A stretch of 37,401 nt of DNA from Novosphingobium sp. (GTDB lineage: Bacteria > Pseudomonadota > Alphaproteobacteria > Sphingomonadales > Sphingomonadaceae), in NCBI GenBank assembly GCA_026400375.1, contig JAPLPG010000285.1, positions 1-37,401 on the forward strand, in the 5' to 3' direction. The position numbers and the translations under genes are program-made. The notes beneath the pieces were generated by a model. It was not told the origin of the DNA. It made no database searches and saw only the letters and a list, made by a program, of their open reading frames with translations. Position 1 is the first letter of the stretch; each line of letters opens with the position of its first letter. This document shows positions 18,246-26,879 of the stretch, in pieces.

Positions 18246-18422
18246 CGTTGGTGTCTCCAGATCCTCATTCCGGACGTCTGCCCGCACCGGATGAAGCAAC
18301 AAATCCCCGAACGGGCGACAGGTTCCGTTGCCGCAGATGAATCATATCTTTCAAGGCATCTGGTCTTGGCGCGTACCATTTGGTAACCATTTCTTTGCAA
18401 CCCTTTGTCTAAGTTACCGAAT

Positions 18423-20714
18423 ATGGGGAAAACACGATCCATGAGCGCCGGGCGTCGGCAGGCATCCGATGCTTCGAGCGCCGGATGGATCGTTGTGGCT
18501 ACCTTTCTTGCGCTGGTCGCGCTGACGGCCGCGCTTGTGGCCGCTTTTCGCAACTCTACCGACATTGCCGACCGGTTCGCGCGGGAGGAAGAGCAGCATC
18601 TCGTCCAGCGGTTCATCGAGCGCAGCGAAAGGCAGATTCTCGACGCCGGTAAACTGCAGCTGGTGTGGGACGAGGCTGTCACCAAGCTCAATGCCCCCGA
18701 TGCCGAGGCGTGGTCGAGGAACTTCATCGCGGGCTATTTCTGGGGCAGCCACCACGTTGACCATATCTACCATGTCCGGGGCAATGGTCAGATGGTTCGT
18801 TGCTGGAAAGGCGCGCAGCTTTCGCAGGATTGCAGGTACGATCAGTTGCAACAGACGGTGCAGGACCTGATCGGCCAATCGCTGCGCAAGGACGTGGTGG
18901 CTGGCGATGTGCAGGCATGGCGCCGGCTCGGACCGCTGAACTGGCCGGTTGGCAAGAAAGGGCTGCCTTTGTCGGTCGGTGCTTCGGCGATGTTCCGGAT
19001 CGATGGACGACCGGCCATCATCGCCGTCGCCTCGGTCGTGCCCGACGTGACGCCCTCATTGCTGAAATGCGCGCCCGATTACATCGTGCTGGTGCGCAAG
19101 GTCGATCGCAAGGTCATAGCCGATCTGCAGTCATCGTTGCTGCTGGACGACGTGCGCGTGACGATGGCGCCAGAAACCGCGGTGAAGCGCAATCTGCTGG
19201 CGATCACCGATACGCGCGGCGGCACGATCGGGTGGATCGGCTGGAAGTCCAAGCCGCCCGGTCCCGCCATCCTTCGCCAGACGGCACCGTTGCTGGCGAT
19301 CTACATCCTGTTCTTCGTCGGCGTGGTGGCCGGCGGCGCGATCATCGTGCGGCGCATGCGGCGCACGACCAGCGAACTCATGGCGAGCGAGGCCCAGGCG
19401 CAGCACAACGCCCTGCATGACGCGATGTCGGGCCTGCCGAACCGCGCGCACTTCATGCAGCGCCTGCGCCAGGAACTTGCAGCATGCGTGGCTCGCCGTG
19501 AGCTGGGAGACGTTTTCGTCGCCTATGTCGATATCGACCGGTTCAAGGTGGTGAACGATACGCTGGGCCATCACGTGGGAGACGAACTGGTCCGCCAGGT
19601 GGCCATTCGCCTGCGCCGATCCCTGCCGCTCGGAGATTTCCTGTCGCGCTTCGGCGGTGACGAATTCGTGCTGATGCGTCGCAGCACGGGCGGCCGGACG
19701 GCGGCGGACATGCTGGGTCGGCAGTTGATGTCGCTGGCGCGCGAGCCGTTTATCATATCCGGGCACAGCCTTGAAATCACGCTGTCCTGCGGGATCAGCT
19801 GGGGGCCGGACCAGAGCGAGGACCCGGGCGAGCTGCTGCGCCGCGCCGATATCGCGCTATATCGCGCCAAGCAGCGCGGCCGCGCCCGTTACCGCCGCTT
19901 CACGCGCGACATGGACGCATCGGTCAAATTGCGGCGCGAGATGGAGATGGAACTGCGCCGCGCCATTGCACGCGACGAATTGACGCTGGCGTTTCAGCCC
20001 ATCGTGACGGCAGCCGATGGCACGATCGAAGGCTTCGAGGCGCTGCTCCGCTGGCCGCATCCTGAACGCGGGTCGATCCGGCCCGGCCTGTTCGTGCCCG
20101 TTGCCGAGCAGGCCGGGCTGATGATTCCGCTGGGCGCATGGGTGTTGCGGCGCGTGTTTGTTGAATGCCGCGACTGGCCCGACTGCGATATCTCGGTGAA
20201 CCTGTCACCGCTGCAGATCATGGCCAGCGATTTCCTGCAATCGATCGACGATCTGGTGCGCGAAACCGGCGCGGACCCCCGGAGATACGTTCTTGAGGTG
20301 ACCGAGGGCATCATGCTGGATCGCAGCGAACACGTTATCGAGGTTCTCAAGGGTCTGAAATACCGCGGCTTTCGCATCGCGCTCGACGATTTCGGGATCG
20401 GCTATTCCTCGCTCAGCTATCTGCGATCGTTCCAATTCGACCGGATCAAGATCGACCGTTCGTTCGTGCAGAACATCGAAGCCGATCTTGATGCGCACGC
20501 GATTCTGCGCGCCATCGTGGCGCTGGGGCACACCCTGCGGATGAAAGTCGTGGCCGAGGGCGTTGAAACGCCGATGCAGCGGGCGCTGGTTCAGGCGGCG
20601 GGTTGCCAGATGATCCAGGGCCACCTGTTCTGGGAGGCGATGCCCGCGCCCGATGCCAGAGCGCTGATGGACGGCGGTGCGGAAACGATCATCGCAGCGG
20701 CCGCAATCGGCTGA
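18423..20714 (+). CDS. membrane-bound GGDEF-EAL cyclic-di-GMP protein with periplasmic sensor domain
   Basis: A 763-aa protein with an N-terminal membrane helix (IVVATFLALVALTAALVAAF), a periplasmic region of about 220 residues that resembles a CHASE4 sensor (WDEAVTKLNAPDAEAWSRNF), a second helix (LLAIYILFFVGVVAGGAII), then a GGDEF domain with an intact GGDEF at residues 411-415 and an EAL domain starting at EALLRW (539). EAL residues look complete: VNLSPLQI, LEVTEG, ALDDFGIGYSSLSYL, RIKIDRSF and AEGVET. Both activities are possible on paper. The usual RxxD inhibitory site before GGDEF reads PLGD, so product inhibition there is probably lost. ATG 18441 is an alternative start with a GGGGAAA ribosome site nine bases ahead. 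Confidence 0.9.
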   Translation: MGKTRSMSAGRRQASDASSAGWIVVATFLALVALTAALVAAFRNSTDIADRFAREEEQHLVQRFIERSERQILDAGKLQLVWDEAVTKLNAPDAEAWSRNFIAGYFWGSHHVDHIYHVRGNGQMVRCWKGAQLSQDCRYDQLQQTVQDLIGQSLRKDVVAGDVQAWRRLGPLNWPVGKKGLPLSVGASAMFRIDGRPAIIAVASVVPDVTPSLLKCAPDYIVLVRKVDRKVIADLQSSLLLDDVRVTMAPETAVKRNLLAITDTRGGTIGWIGWKSKPPGPAILRQTAPLLAIYILFFVGVVAGGAIIVRRMRRTTSELMASEAQAQHNALHDAMSGLPNRAHFMQRLRQELAACVARRELGDVFVAYVDIDRFKVVNDTLGHHVGDELVRQVAIRLRRSLPLGDFLSRFGGDEFVLMRRSTGGRTAADMLGRQLMSLAREPFIISGHSLEITLSCGISWGPDQSEDPGELLRRADIALYRAKQRGRARYRRFTRDMDASVKLRREMEMELRRAIARDELTLAFQPIVTAADGTIEGFEALLRWPHPERGSIRPGLFVPVAEQAGLMIPLGAWVLRRVFVECRDWPDCDISVNLSPLQIMASDFLQSIDDLVRETGADPRRYVLEVTEGIMLDRSEHVIEVLKGLKYRGFRIALDDFGIGYSSLSYLRSFQFDRIKIDRSFVQNIEADLDAHAILRAIVALGHTLRMKVVAEGVETPMQRALVQAAGCQMIQGHLFWEAMPAPDARALMDGGAETIIAAAAIG

Positions 20715-20748
20715 ACGCTTTTTCGTTCAACCGTGCTGAACCGGCCAA

Positions 20749-21243
20749 TCAGCCCTGGGTGGCCGGGGCAGGGGCAGCTGCCGCCGTCTGGGAATGCGGG
20801 TAGATGAAGCCTTGGGCGGGGCTGGTGCGCAGACCGACCGACCTGGTGGGCGCAAACCACACACGCACTTCGCTCCAGTCTCCGGCCGGCGAAACGTCGA
20901 CCGCCATGACGCCGCGTTCGACCATTCCGGGGCCCGACCAGTTTGCATGATCGATCAGGATGTGACGATCATCGACGACCTTGCGGACCACGGCGACATG
21001 GCCATAGGGCATGGCGCGCGTGCCGCTGAAGGCGAGGACGGAGCCAGCTTTGGGCTGGTGGCCACGCTCGTAGCGGCCCTCTGCATTGGTCCACCATTCG
21101 CGGGCGTTGCCGCTGATCTGCACTTCGGAAATCTGCCGGGCATAGGCCACGCACTGCAGGCGCGCATGGGCCACGGTGGGGACTGCCGCGAAGGAGAACA
21201 GGGCGAGAAAGGCTGCGACCACGTTTCTTGTCATGGGCAGCAT
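20749..21243 (-). CDS. exported CHAP-domain protein (putative peptidoglycan amidase/endopeptidase)
   Basis: A 164-aa protein with a signal peptide (TRNVVAAFLALFSFAAVPTV ending in AHA), then a CHAP domain: the catalytic Cys in LQCVAYARQ, GSVLAFSG, the catalytic His in PYGHVAVVRKV, and the third position in LIDHANWSG. CHAP proteins cleave peptidoglycan peptide or amide bonds in the periplasm. A short Pro/Ala-rich tail follows. The frame is open upstream to an ATG at 21312, but 21243 (or 21234) begins the signal peptide. No strong ribosome site is visible for any of them. It follows glnA on the same strand but probably has its own promoter, because a hairpin lies between. Confidence 0.83.
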   Translation of the reverse strand: MLPMTRNVVAAFLALFSFAAVPTVAHARLQCVAYARQISEVQISGNAREWWTNAEGRYERGHQPKAGSVLAFSGTRAMPYGHVAVVRKVVDDRHILIDHANWSGPGMVERGVMAVDVSPAGDWSEVRVWFAPTRSVGLRTSPAQGFIYPHSQTAAAAPAPATQG

Positions 21244-21285
21244 GACTAAGGATTTCGGCGGATTTCGGGAGTCCCCGGACCATCG

Positions 21286-21323
21286 GTTCATCCTGCCGCA
21301 ATCACCGTTCATCTCGGTTCATC
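21286..21323 (-). promoter_or_regulatory. three direct repeats of GTTCATC upstream of the CHAP gene
   Basis: GTTCATC occurs at 21286-21292, 21307-21313 and 21317-21323, reading GATGAAC on the gene's strand, 43-80 bases upstream of the CHAP start. Starts are 21 and 10 bases apart, that is two and one helical turns. Direct repeats with a period of 10-11 bases are how OmpR/PhoB-type response regulators bind. The regulator is not known. Confidence 0.4.
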
Positions 21324-21386
21324 GCAAACTGTGGATAAAATCACAGCGATGCGCGTTGTTGCAGATTTTTTGCCGGGGAATCGAAA

Positions 21387-21412
21387 GGGGCGCCCGGTTT
21401 CCCGGACGCCCC
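21387..21412 (-). terminator. hairpin at the 3' end of glnA
   Basis: Arms GGGGCG(C)CCGG and CCGG(A)CGCCCC pair around a short TTTC loop, 25 bases beyond the glnA stop. On the minus strand the hairpin is followed by TTTCGATT, a weak U-tract; on the plus strand a run of five T follows a few bases later. It probably ends the glnBA transcript. Confidence 0.6.
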
Positions 21413-21436
21413 ATCGTTTTTCGCTGATCGGCTGGA

Positions 21437-22884
21437 TCAGAGCGAATAGTACATGTCGAACTCGACCGCCGACGGCGTGGTTTCCCAGCGCATCACTTCG
21501 GGCCACTTCAGTTCGATGTAGGCTTCGATCTGGTCCTTGGTGAAGACGCCGCCCTGCAGCAGGAAGTCATGATCGGCTTCAAGGCTGTCGAGCGCTTCAC
21601 GCAGGCTGCCGCACACGGTCGGAACTTCAGCGAGCTCTGCCGGCGGCAGGTCGTAGAGGTTCTTGTCCATGGCTTCGCCCGGGTGGATCTTGTTCTTGAT
21701 CCCGTCGAGGCCTGCCATCAGCAGCGCGGCATAGCACAGGTAAGGGTTGGCCATCGCATCGGGGAAGCGGAATTCGACGCGCTTTGCCTTGGCGCCAGCG
21801 CCATAGGGAATGCGGCACGAGGCCGAGCGGTTGCGGGCCGAATAGGCGAGCAGCACGGGCGCTTCATAGCCCGGCACCAGACGCTTGTAGCTGTTGGTGG
21901 TCGGGTTGGTGAAGGCATTCAGCGCCTTGGCATGCTTGATCACGCCGCCGATGAAGTACAGGCACATTTCCGAAAGGCCGGCATAGCCATTGCCGGCAAA
22001 GAGCGGCTTGCCTGCTTCCCAGATCGAGATGTGGGTGTGCATGCCCGAACCATTGTCGGTCTTGATCGGCTTGGGCATGAACGTGGCGGTCTTGCCATAG
22101 GCCTGCGCGACCTGCTGCACGACGTACTTGTAGACCTGCATGCGGTCAGCCGTCTGCACCAGCGTGCCGAAGGTGAGGCCGAGTTCATGCTGGGCCGAAG
22201 CCACTTCGTGGTGGTGCTTGTCGCAGGGCAGGCCCATTTCGATCATGGTCGAAACCATTTCGCCGCGGATGTCGACGCAGCTGTCGACCGGGGCGACCGG
22301 GAAATAGCCACCCTTGGCGCGCGGACGGTGGGCGAGGTTGCCGCCGTCATAATCGCGGTTCGAATTGGTCGGCAGTTCGATATCGTCGATCTTGAAGCCG
22401 TTGCCGTCGTAGCCGTCATAGAACTTGACGTCGTCGAACAGGAAGAATTCGGCTTCGGGACCGACATAGACCGTGTCGCCAAAGCCGCCAGCCTTGACGA
22501 AGGCTTCTGCGCGCTTGGCGGTCGAGCGCGGATCGCGGGCGTAGAGCTCGCCGGTCGAGGGTTCGACGATGTCGCACACCAGGATCAGCATCGGCGTTGC
22601 CGAGAACGGATCGGTCCACAGATCAGCATCGGCGAGGCCGAGAACGGATCGATGAAGACCGAGTCGAGATCGGGCTTGAGGATCATGTCCGATTCGTTGA
22701 TGGCCTTCCAGCCTTCGATCGACGAGCCGTCGAACATCAGGCCGTCTTCCAGTTCATCTTCGCCGATCAGGCCGGCGACCATGGTCAGGTGCTGCCACTT
22801 GCCCTTCGGATCGGTGAAGCGCAGATCGACCCACTCGATTTCCTCGTCCTTGATACGGGCGAGAATGTCCTTTGCACTTGCCAT
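21437..22884 (-). pseudogene. glnA: type I glutamine synthetase, interrupted by a 38-bp tandem duplication
   Basis: GlnA makes glutamine from glutamate, ammonia and ATP. The 5' part (from ATG 22884, after the ribosome site AAGAAGGA) reads normally through [30 protein letters not shown] and [16 protein letters not shown]. There a segment of 30 bases recurs 38 bases later and the frame is lost. The other frame continues with [20 protein letters not shown] through [25 protein letters not shown], the SGMHTH motif, [14 protein letters not shown] and the closing [20 protein letters not shown]. Removing 38 bases gives a continuous 469-residue protein, the usual GlnA length. As written no full enzyme can be made. 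Because this gene is rarely dispensable, a sequence error is a serious alternative. Confidence 0.9.
22583..22650 (-). repeat. imperfect tandem duplication of 38 bp inside glnA
   Basis: A 30-base segment at 22583-22612 recurs at 22621-22650 with only two adjacent differences (TT against AG), separated by eight unique bases. The period, 38, is not a multiple of three and causes the glnA frameshift. On the coding strand the copies read ...GGCAACGCC... and ...GGCCTCGCC..., encoding ATP or ASP. Confidence 0.9.
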
Positions 22885-22979
22885 CGCTGGTCCTTCTTTA
22901 TGCCCCCTGGGAGAGGTTCGGGGGGTATCTGGGGTTTTCTGGAGGCGTGCCCGTCCACAGGCCTACCCCCGCTTTGACG

Positions 22980-23005
22980 CCCTTTCCGGCATGTGCCGGA
23001 GAGGG
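22980..23005 (-). promoter_or_regulatory. intercistronic hairpin between glnB and glnA
   Basis: Arms of 11 bases (CCCTTTCCGGC and GCCGGAGAGGG) with one mismatch surround a four-base loop, just after the glnB stop. No U-tract follows on the minus strand, so it is more likely an mRNA processing or stability element, or a partial attenuator, than a full terminator. Confidence 0.45.
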
Positions 23006-23024
23006 CCAAAAACGTAGGCGATCG

Positions 23025-23417
<393 letters not shown>

Positions 23418-23441
23418 TTATCCTGAGCGTGACATAGGCTT

Positions 23442-23457
23442 TACAAGAATCGTGCCA
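23442..23457 (-). promoter_or_regulatory. sigma-54-type promoter of glnB-glnA
   Basis: On the minus strand the sequence TGGCACGATTCTTGTA matches the RpoN consensus TGGCACG-N4-TTGCA well, with GG at -24 at the right spacing and GT instead of GC at -12. It lies about 80 bases upstream of the glnB start codon, in keeping with nitrogen-controlled glnBA operons. The match is read by eye. Confidence 0.6.
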
Positions 23458-23537
23458 CGCGCCGTGACAAATCACTAGGCGATCATGCTGCATCGCGAAA
23501 GCCGTAAAATCCGGGTCCGGGCAAGAATTGAATCGAA

Positions 23538-23600
23538 TGCACAGAAATTCCATGCGCAAGATTGCGCAGGCTTGATTATTTAATGCTCAAATTTTGCGCA
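23538..23600 (-). promoter_or_regulatory. cluster of TGCGCA/TGCACA motifs upstream of the glnB promoter
   Basis: TGCACA stands at 23538, and TGCGCA at 23553, 23563 and 23595. The two central copies start 10 bases apart. The cluster lies about 80-140 bases upstream of the sigma-54-like promoter, the distance expected of an NtrC enhancer. The motifs share the GCAC/GCGC core of NtrC half-sites but not their exact spacing, so the regulator is a guess. Confidence 0.3.
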
Positions 23601-23624
23601 GTCGCTGCTTCTTTTTTGGGCACA

Positions 23625-24455
23625 TCAACTTGTGTAGGGTGGCTGGTGCAGACCCTTCGGGCTGGCGGTAAAGATTTCACAGCCGTCCTCGGTGATGCCG
23701 ATAGAGTGTTCGAACTGCGCCGACAGCGACCGGTCGCGCGTTACCGCCGTCCAGCCGTCGTCCAGGATTTTCACGCTCGGCTTGCCCAGGTTGATCATGG
23801 GCTCGATGGTGAAGAACATGCCGGGGCGCAGTTCCGGCCCGGTGCCCGCGCGCGCCGCGTGGATGACTTCAGGCGAATCATGGAACAGGCGGCCAAGGCC
23901 GTGTCCGCAGAATTCGCGCACCACGCCATAGCGCTGGCGTTCGGCATGGGCCAGGATCGCTGCGCCGATATCGCCCAGACGGGCACCTGGCCGGGCCTGG
24001 GCAATGCCGATCATCAGGCATTCGTAAGTGACGTCGACCAGCCTGCGCGCCTTGAGCGGAACATCGCCAACCAGGTACATGCGGCTGGAATCACCGTGCC
24101 AGCCATCCAGCAACGGCGTGACGTCGATGTTGACGATATCGCCGTCCTTCAGGGTCTTTTCCGAAGGGATGCCGTGGCACACCACGTGGTTCACCGAAAT
24201 GCAGCAGGAGTGTGCATAGCCGCGGTAGCCCAGCGTGGCCGGTATGGCGCCGGCATCCAGCGTCATCTGCCGGACCACGTCGTCCAGATGGTCGGTGCGG
24301 ACGCCCGGAACGACCAGCGGCGCCAATGCGTCGAGAATCTCCGCGGCAAGGCGCCCTGCCTTGCGCATGCCTTCGAACCCGGCAGGGCCGTGCAGCTTGA
24401 TGGTGCCGTCGCGCATCAGGACGTCGTGGTCGTCTACGGTCAAATATTGTGTCAT
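23625..24455 (-). CDS. map: methionine aminopeptidase type I
   Basis: Map removes the initiator methionine from new proteins. The 276-aa protein shows all five metal ligands: the two Asp in NIDVTPLLDGWHGDSS, His in FCGHGLGRLFHD, Glu in FFTIEPMINLG and Glu in SAQFEHSIGI. The substrate-facing His is in YRGYAHSCCISVNHVVCHG. Start: MTQYLTVDDHDVL at 24455 matches family N termini better than the ATG nine bases earlier (24464); neither has a clear ribosome site. It lies 66 bp after the lipoprotein gene on the same strand. Confidence 0.94.
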   Translation of the reverse strand: MTQYLTVDDHDVLMRDGTIKLHGPAGFEGMRKAGRLAAEILDALAPLVVPGVRTDHLDDVVRQMTLDAGAIPATLGYRGYAHSCCISVNHVVCHGIPSEKTLKDGDIVNIDVTPLLDGWHGDSSRMYLVGDVPLKARRLVDVTYECLMIGIAQARPGARLGDIGAAILAHAERQRYGVVREFCGHGLGRLFHDSPEVIHAARAGTGPELRPGMFFTIEPMINLGKPSVKILDDGWTAVTRDRSLSAQFEHSIGITEDGCEIFTASPKGLHQPPYTS

Positions 24456-24521
24456 GACACCCATGTAGCGAAGGTTGCTGGATAATGCGAGGTGTTCGCG
24501 GCAATCTCGGCCGGGTTGCTG

Positions 24522-25331
24522 CTACCGGGCGACGAATGAAGGTCTGAAGTCCGGCTTGACCGCTGCCAGCACCTTTTGCGTCACCGGCACGGTAACCTCG
24601 TAATCGCCCTCGGCGTAGGGTCCGGCGGAGTAAGGCGCGACGAGCACGCCGATCCGGTCGAACGCTTTCCCGTTGGACGAGCCCAGGATCACCGTTTCGG
24701 CAACCGGGTCGATACATTTGCTGAATTCGTCGATCTCGCCCGCATCCTGCCCCTGACGCTTCCGTGCGCGCTGGCGGTCGAGTTCCTTGCAGAACGGATC
24801 GCGGATCGCGTCGCGCAGGGCGGCCTTGGAAACAAACAGGTCGGCAGGTGCGCGCCGCATGTCGGCAACGCGGTCCCACAGCAGGCTGTCGAACGCATAG
24901 TTGGGATGCGCGCCGCCGCTGTAGGTGCCGATCAGCGTCGACATGCTGAGCCAGGCGGGCATGTCGGTCACCACTTTCCATTCTACGCTGTTGCTGTAGG
25001 GATTGAACGGAAAGCCGTTTTGCCTGGCAAGGTTGCGGCCTTCGGTCGCTTCCGACTTCAATCCGGCACGCGCCTTTTCAAGCTCGGCGTCGAGCAGGGC
25101 CTTCAACGCCGGAATGGCGCCTGCCGCCGCCGGATAGGCATAGCTGAATTCATAGATGTCGTTGTCCTCGCGAACCTCGCGCGCTGCGACCGGCGTTTGC
25201 GGCGTCGGTGGCGGCGGGGCTGGCGCAGCATCGACGGCAGTTACGGTCTCCCGCGCTTCCGGCACCTCGCTGTCTTCCTTTACCGAACAGGCGCTCAACC
25301 CCAGTAGAACGACGGCAAGAACTGGGCGCAT
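24522..25331 (-). CDS. DUF4163/DUF3298-type lipoprotein
   Basis: A 269-aa protein with the lipoprotein signal MRPVLAVVLLGLSAC; Cys15 is the predicted lipid-modified residue. A Pro/Ala linker follows, then a DUF4163-like part (YEFSYAYPAAAGAIPALKAL) and a DUF3298 part with TYSGGAHPNYAFDSLLWD, ending in a beta-rich FRPSFVAR tail. This two-part module occurs in anti-sigma factor RsiV and peptidoglycan deacetylase PdaC, but no catalytic motif is visible here. The ribosome site GAGAGGAAA supports the start at 25331 over an upstream ATG at 25361. It is divergent from the M17 aminopeptidase gene, only about 50 bases away. Confidence 0.82.
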   Translation of the reverse strand: MRPVLAVVLLGLSACSVKEDSEVPEARETVTAVDAAPAPPPPTPQTPVAAREVREDNDIYEFSYAYPAAAGAIPALKALLDAELEKARAGLKSEATEGRNLARQNGFPFNPYSNSVEWKVVTDMPAWLSMSTLIGTYSGGAHPNYAFDSLLWDRVADMRRAPADLFVSKAALRDAIRDPFCKELDRQRARKRQGQDAGEIDEFSKCIDPVAETVILGSSNGKAFDRIGVLVAPYSAGPYAEGDYEVTVPVTQKVLAAVKPDFRPSFVAR

Positions 25332-25384
25332 CGGGCAGTTTCCTCTCGCAACTCTTTGCACTGTGCGGCATGAACATTGCCAAC

Positions 25385-26803
25385 ATGACTGACAGAAACG
25401 CGCTGATCCAGCCTGATCGCGGCCAGCAGGCCACTGCCCTTCACCTGGTGGACAAGGCCACGCTGCCTGACTTCCTCAAAAGCCTCAACGGTGCGCAGCG
25501 TTCCGCGCTGGCTGCACAGAAGTTCGAGGGCGGGGGATACGAACACGCGATCGTGCCCGATGGGGACGGGTGGTTTGCCGTGGCAGGCGTGGCAAATGTG
25601 CATGATCTGTCGTCATGGTGCCTGGCCAAGCTCGCCGATGTGCTGCCGGGCGGGACCTATCGCCGCGCAGGACCGGGCGCCGAGGCCGGACCGGGCAAGG
25701 CGCTGCATGGTTGGGTGACCGGCCAGTACCGCTTCGATCGCTACCGCAAGGATGCCAAGGACGCCGAACCGCGCATTCTGCTGACCAGGGACGTGGCGCT
25801 GATCGAGCCTGCGCTGGCCGAAGCGGTGGCGGTGCTGATGGTGCGCGATCTGGTCAACACGCCCGCCGAGGACATGGGCCCGCTGCAACTCGAAGCCGAA
25901 GTGCGCGCGCTGGCCCGCGGCCACCATGCCGAAGTGCACGTCAGTGCGGGCGACGCGCTGGAGCGGGACTATCCGATGGTCCATGCCGTGGGGCGTGCGG
26001 CGGCGCGCAGCCATGCGCCGCGTATGATCGAGATGGAGTGGGGCGATCCCCGGCATCCGCGCGTGGCCATCGTGGGCAAGGGCGTGTGCTTTGATTCCGG
26101 CGGGCTGGATATCAAGCCATCATCGGGCATGGCGCTGATGAAGAAGGACATGGGCGGTGCGGCCCATGCCATTGCGCTGGCCGGGCTGATCATGACGATG
26201 GGCCTGAAGATCCGGCTGCATCTGCTTGTGCCGGCAGTGGAAAACGCCATTTCGGGCAATGCCTTCCGGCCCGGGGACATCCTGCGTTCGCGCGCCGGGA
26301 TATCGGTGGAAATCACCAACACCGATGCCGAAGGGCGGCTGGTGCTGGGCGATGCGCTGACCCGCGCGAGCGAGTTGAAGCCCGAACTTATGATCGATTT
26401 CGCCACGCTTACCGGCGCGGCGCGGGTGGCGCTCGGCCCCGATCTGCCGGCGATGTTCGCGCGACAGGCGCAGACCGCGCAAGGCCTGATCGCGGCGGGG
26501 CTGGAGCGGGACGATCCCTGCTGGCAGCTTCCGCTGCACGAAGGCTATCGCGAGTATCTGAAATCCGATGTGGCCGACATGCAGAATTCGCCCGCCAGCG
26601 GCTTTGCCGGAGCCAGTGTGGCCGCGTTGTTCCTTGACCGGTTCGTTGGCGAAGGCATTGATTGGGCGCACTTCGATACGTTCGCGTGGCGCCCGGCGGC
26701 AAAGCCGGGGCGGCCCAAGGGCGGCGACGCCTTGGGCTTGCGCGCCGTCTGGGGCCTGCTCAAGGCGCGCTATTGTTGCAGCACCGGCGGCAATGCAGCA
26801 TAA
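25385..26803 (+). CDS. M17-family leucyl aminopeptidase
   Basis: A 472-aa zinc/manganese exopeptidase that releases N-terminal residues from peptides. The catalytic domain has VGKGVCFDSGGLDIKPSSGM (metal and catalytic Lys and Asp), MKKDMGGAAHAIALAGL, ENAISGNAFRPGDILRS and the signature NTDAEGRLVLGDALTRAS, then the LTGAARVALGPDLPAMF region. The N-terminal half is divergent, as is usual for the sphingomonad PepA-like group. ATG 25370 is an alternative start five codons earlier; neither has a clear ribosome site. Its 3' end overlaps a possible early start (26793) of the SH3 gene. Confidence 0.9.
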   Translation: MTDRNALIQPDRGQQATALHLVDKATLPDFLKSLNGAQRSALAAQKFEGGGYEHAIVPDGDGWFAVAGVANVHDLSSWCLAKLADVLPGGTYRRAGPGAEAGPGKALHGWVTGQYRFDRYRKDAKDAEPRILLTRDVALIEPALAEAVAVLMVRDLVNTPAEDMGPLQLEAEVRALARGHHAEVHVSAGDALERDYPMVHAVGRAAARSHAPRMIEMEWGDPRHPRVAIVGKGVCFDSGGLDIKPSSGMALMKKDMGGAAHAIALAGLIMTMGLKIRLHLLVPAVENAISGNAFRPGDILRSRAGISVEITNTDAEGRLVLGDALTRASELKPELMIDFATLTGAARVALGPDLPAMFARQAQTAQGLIAAGLERDDPCWQLPLHEGYREYLKSDVADMQNSPASGFAGASVAALFLDRFVGEGIDWAHFDTFAWRPAAKPGRPKGGDALGLRAVWGLLKARYCCSTGGNAA

Positions 26804-26879
26804 CTTGCCTCAGAGCGCGCAGGCCGCTAATCGCCCCGCTTTCCTGCTGCGGGGGCACCCTGAATTGACTGTTGACGCC

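Noticed and set aside
18246-18400. A GGAAC motif upstream of the small membrane gene suggesting a general-stress sigma factor EcfG promoter
   Set aside because: No CGTT-like -10 element stands at the required 16-17 bases, so only half of the promoter pattern is present.
20712-20729. Small hairpin TGAACG/CGTTCA over the stop of the GGDEF-EAL gene as a terminator
   Set aside because: The stem is only six pairs and the T-run lies in the loop, not after it.
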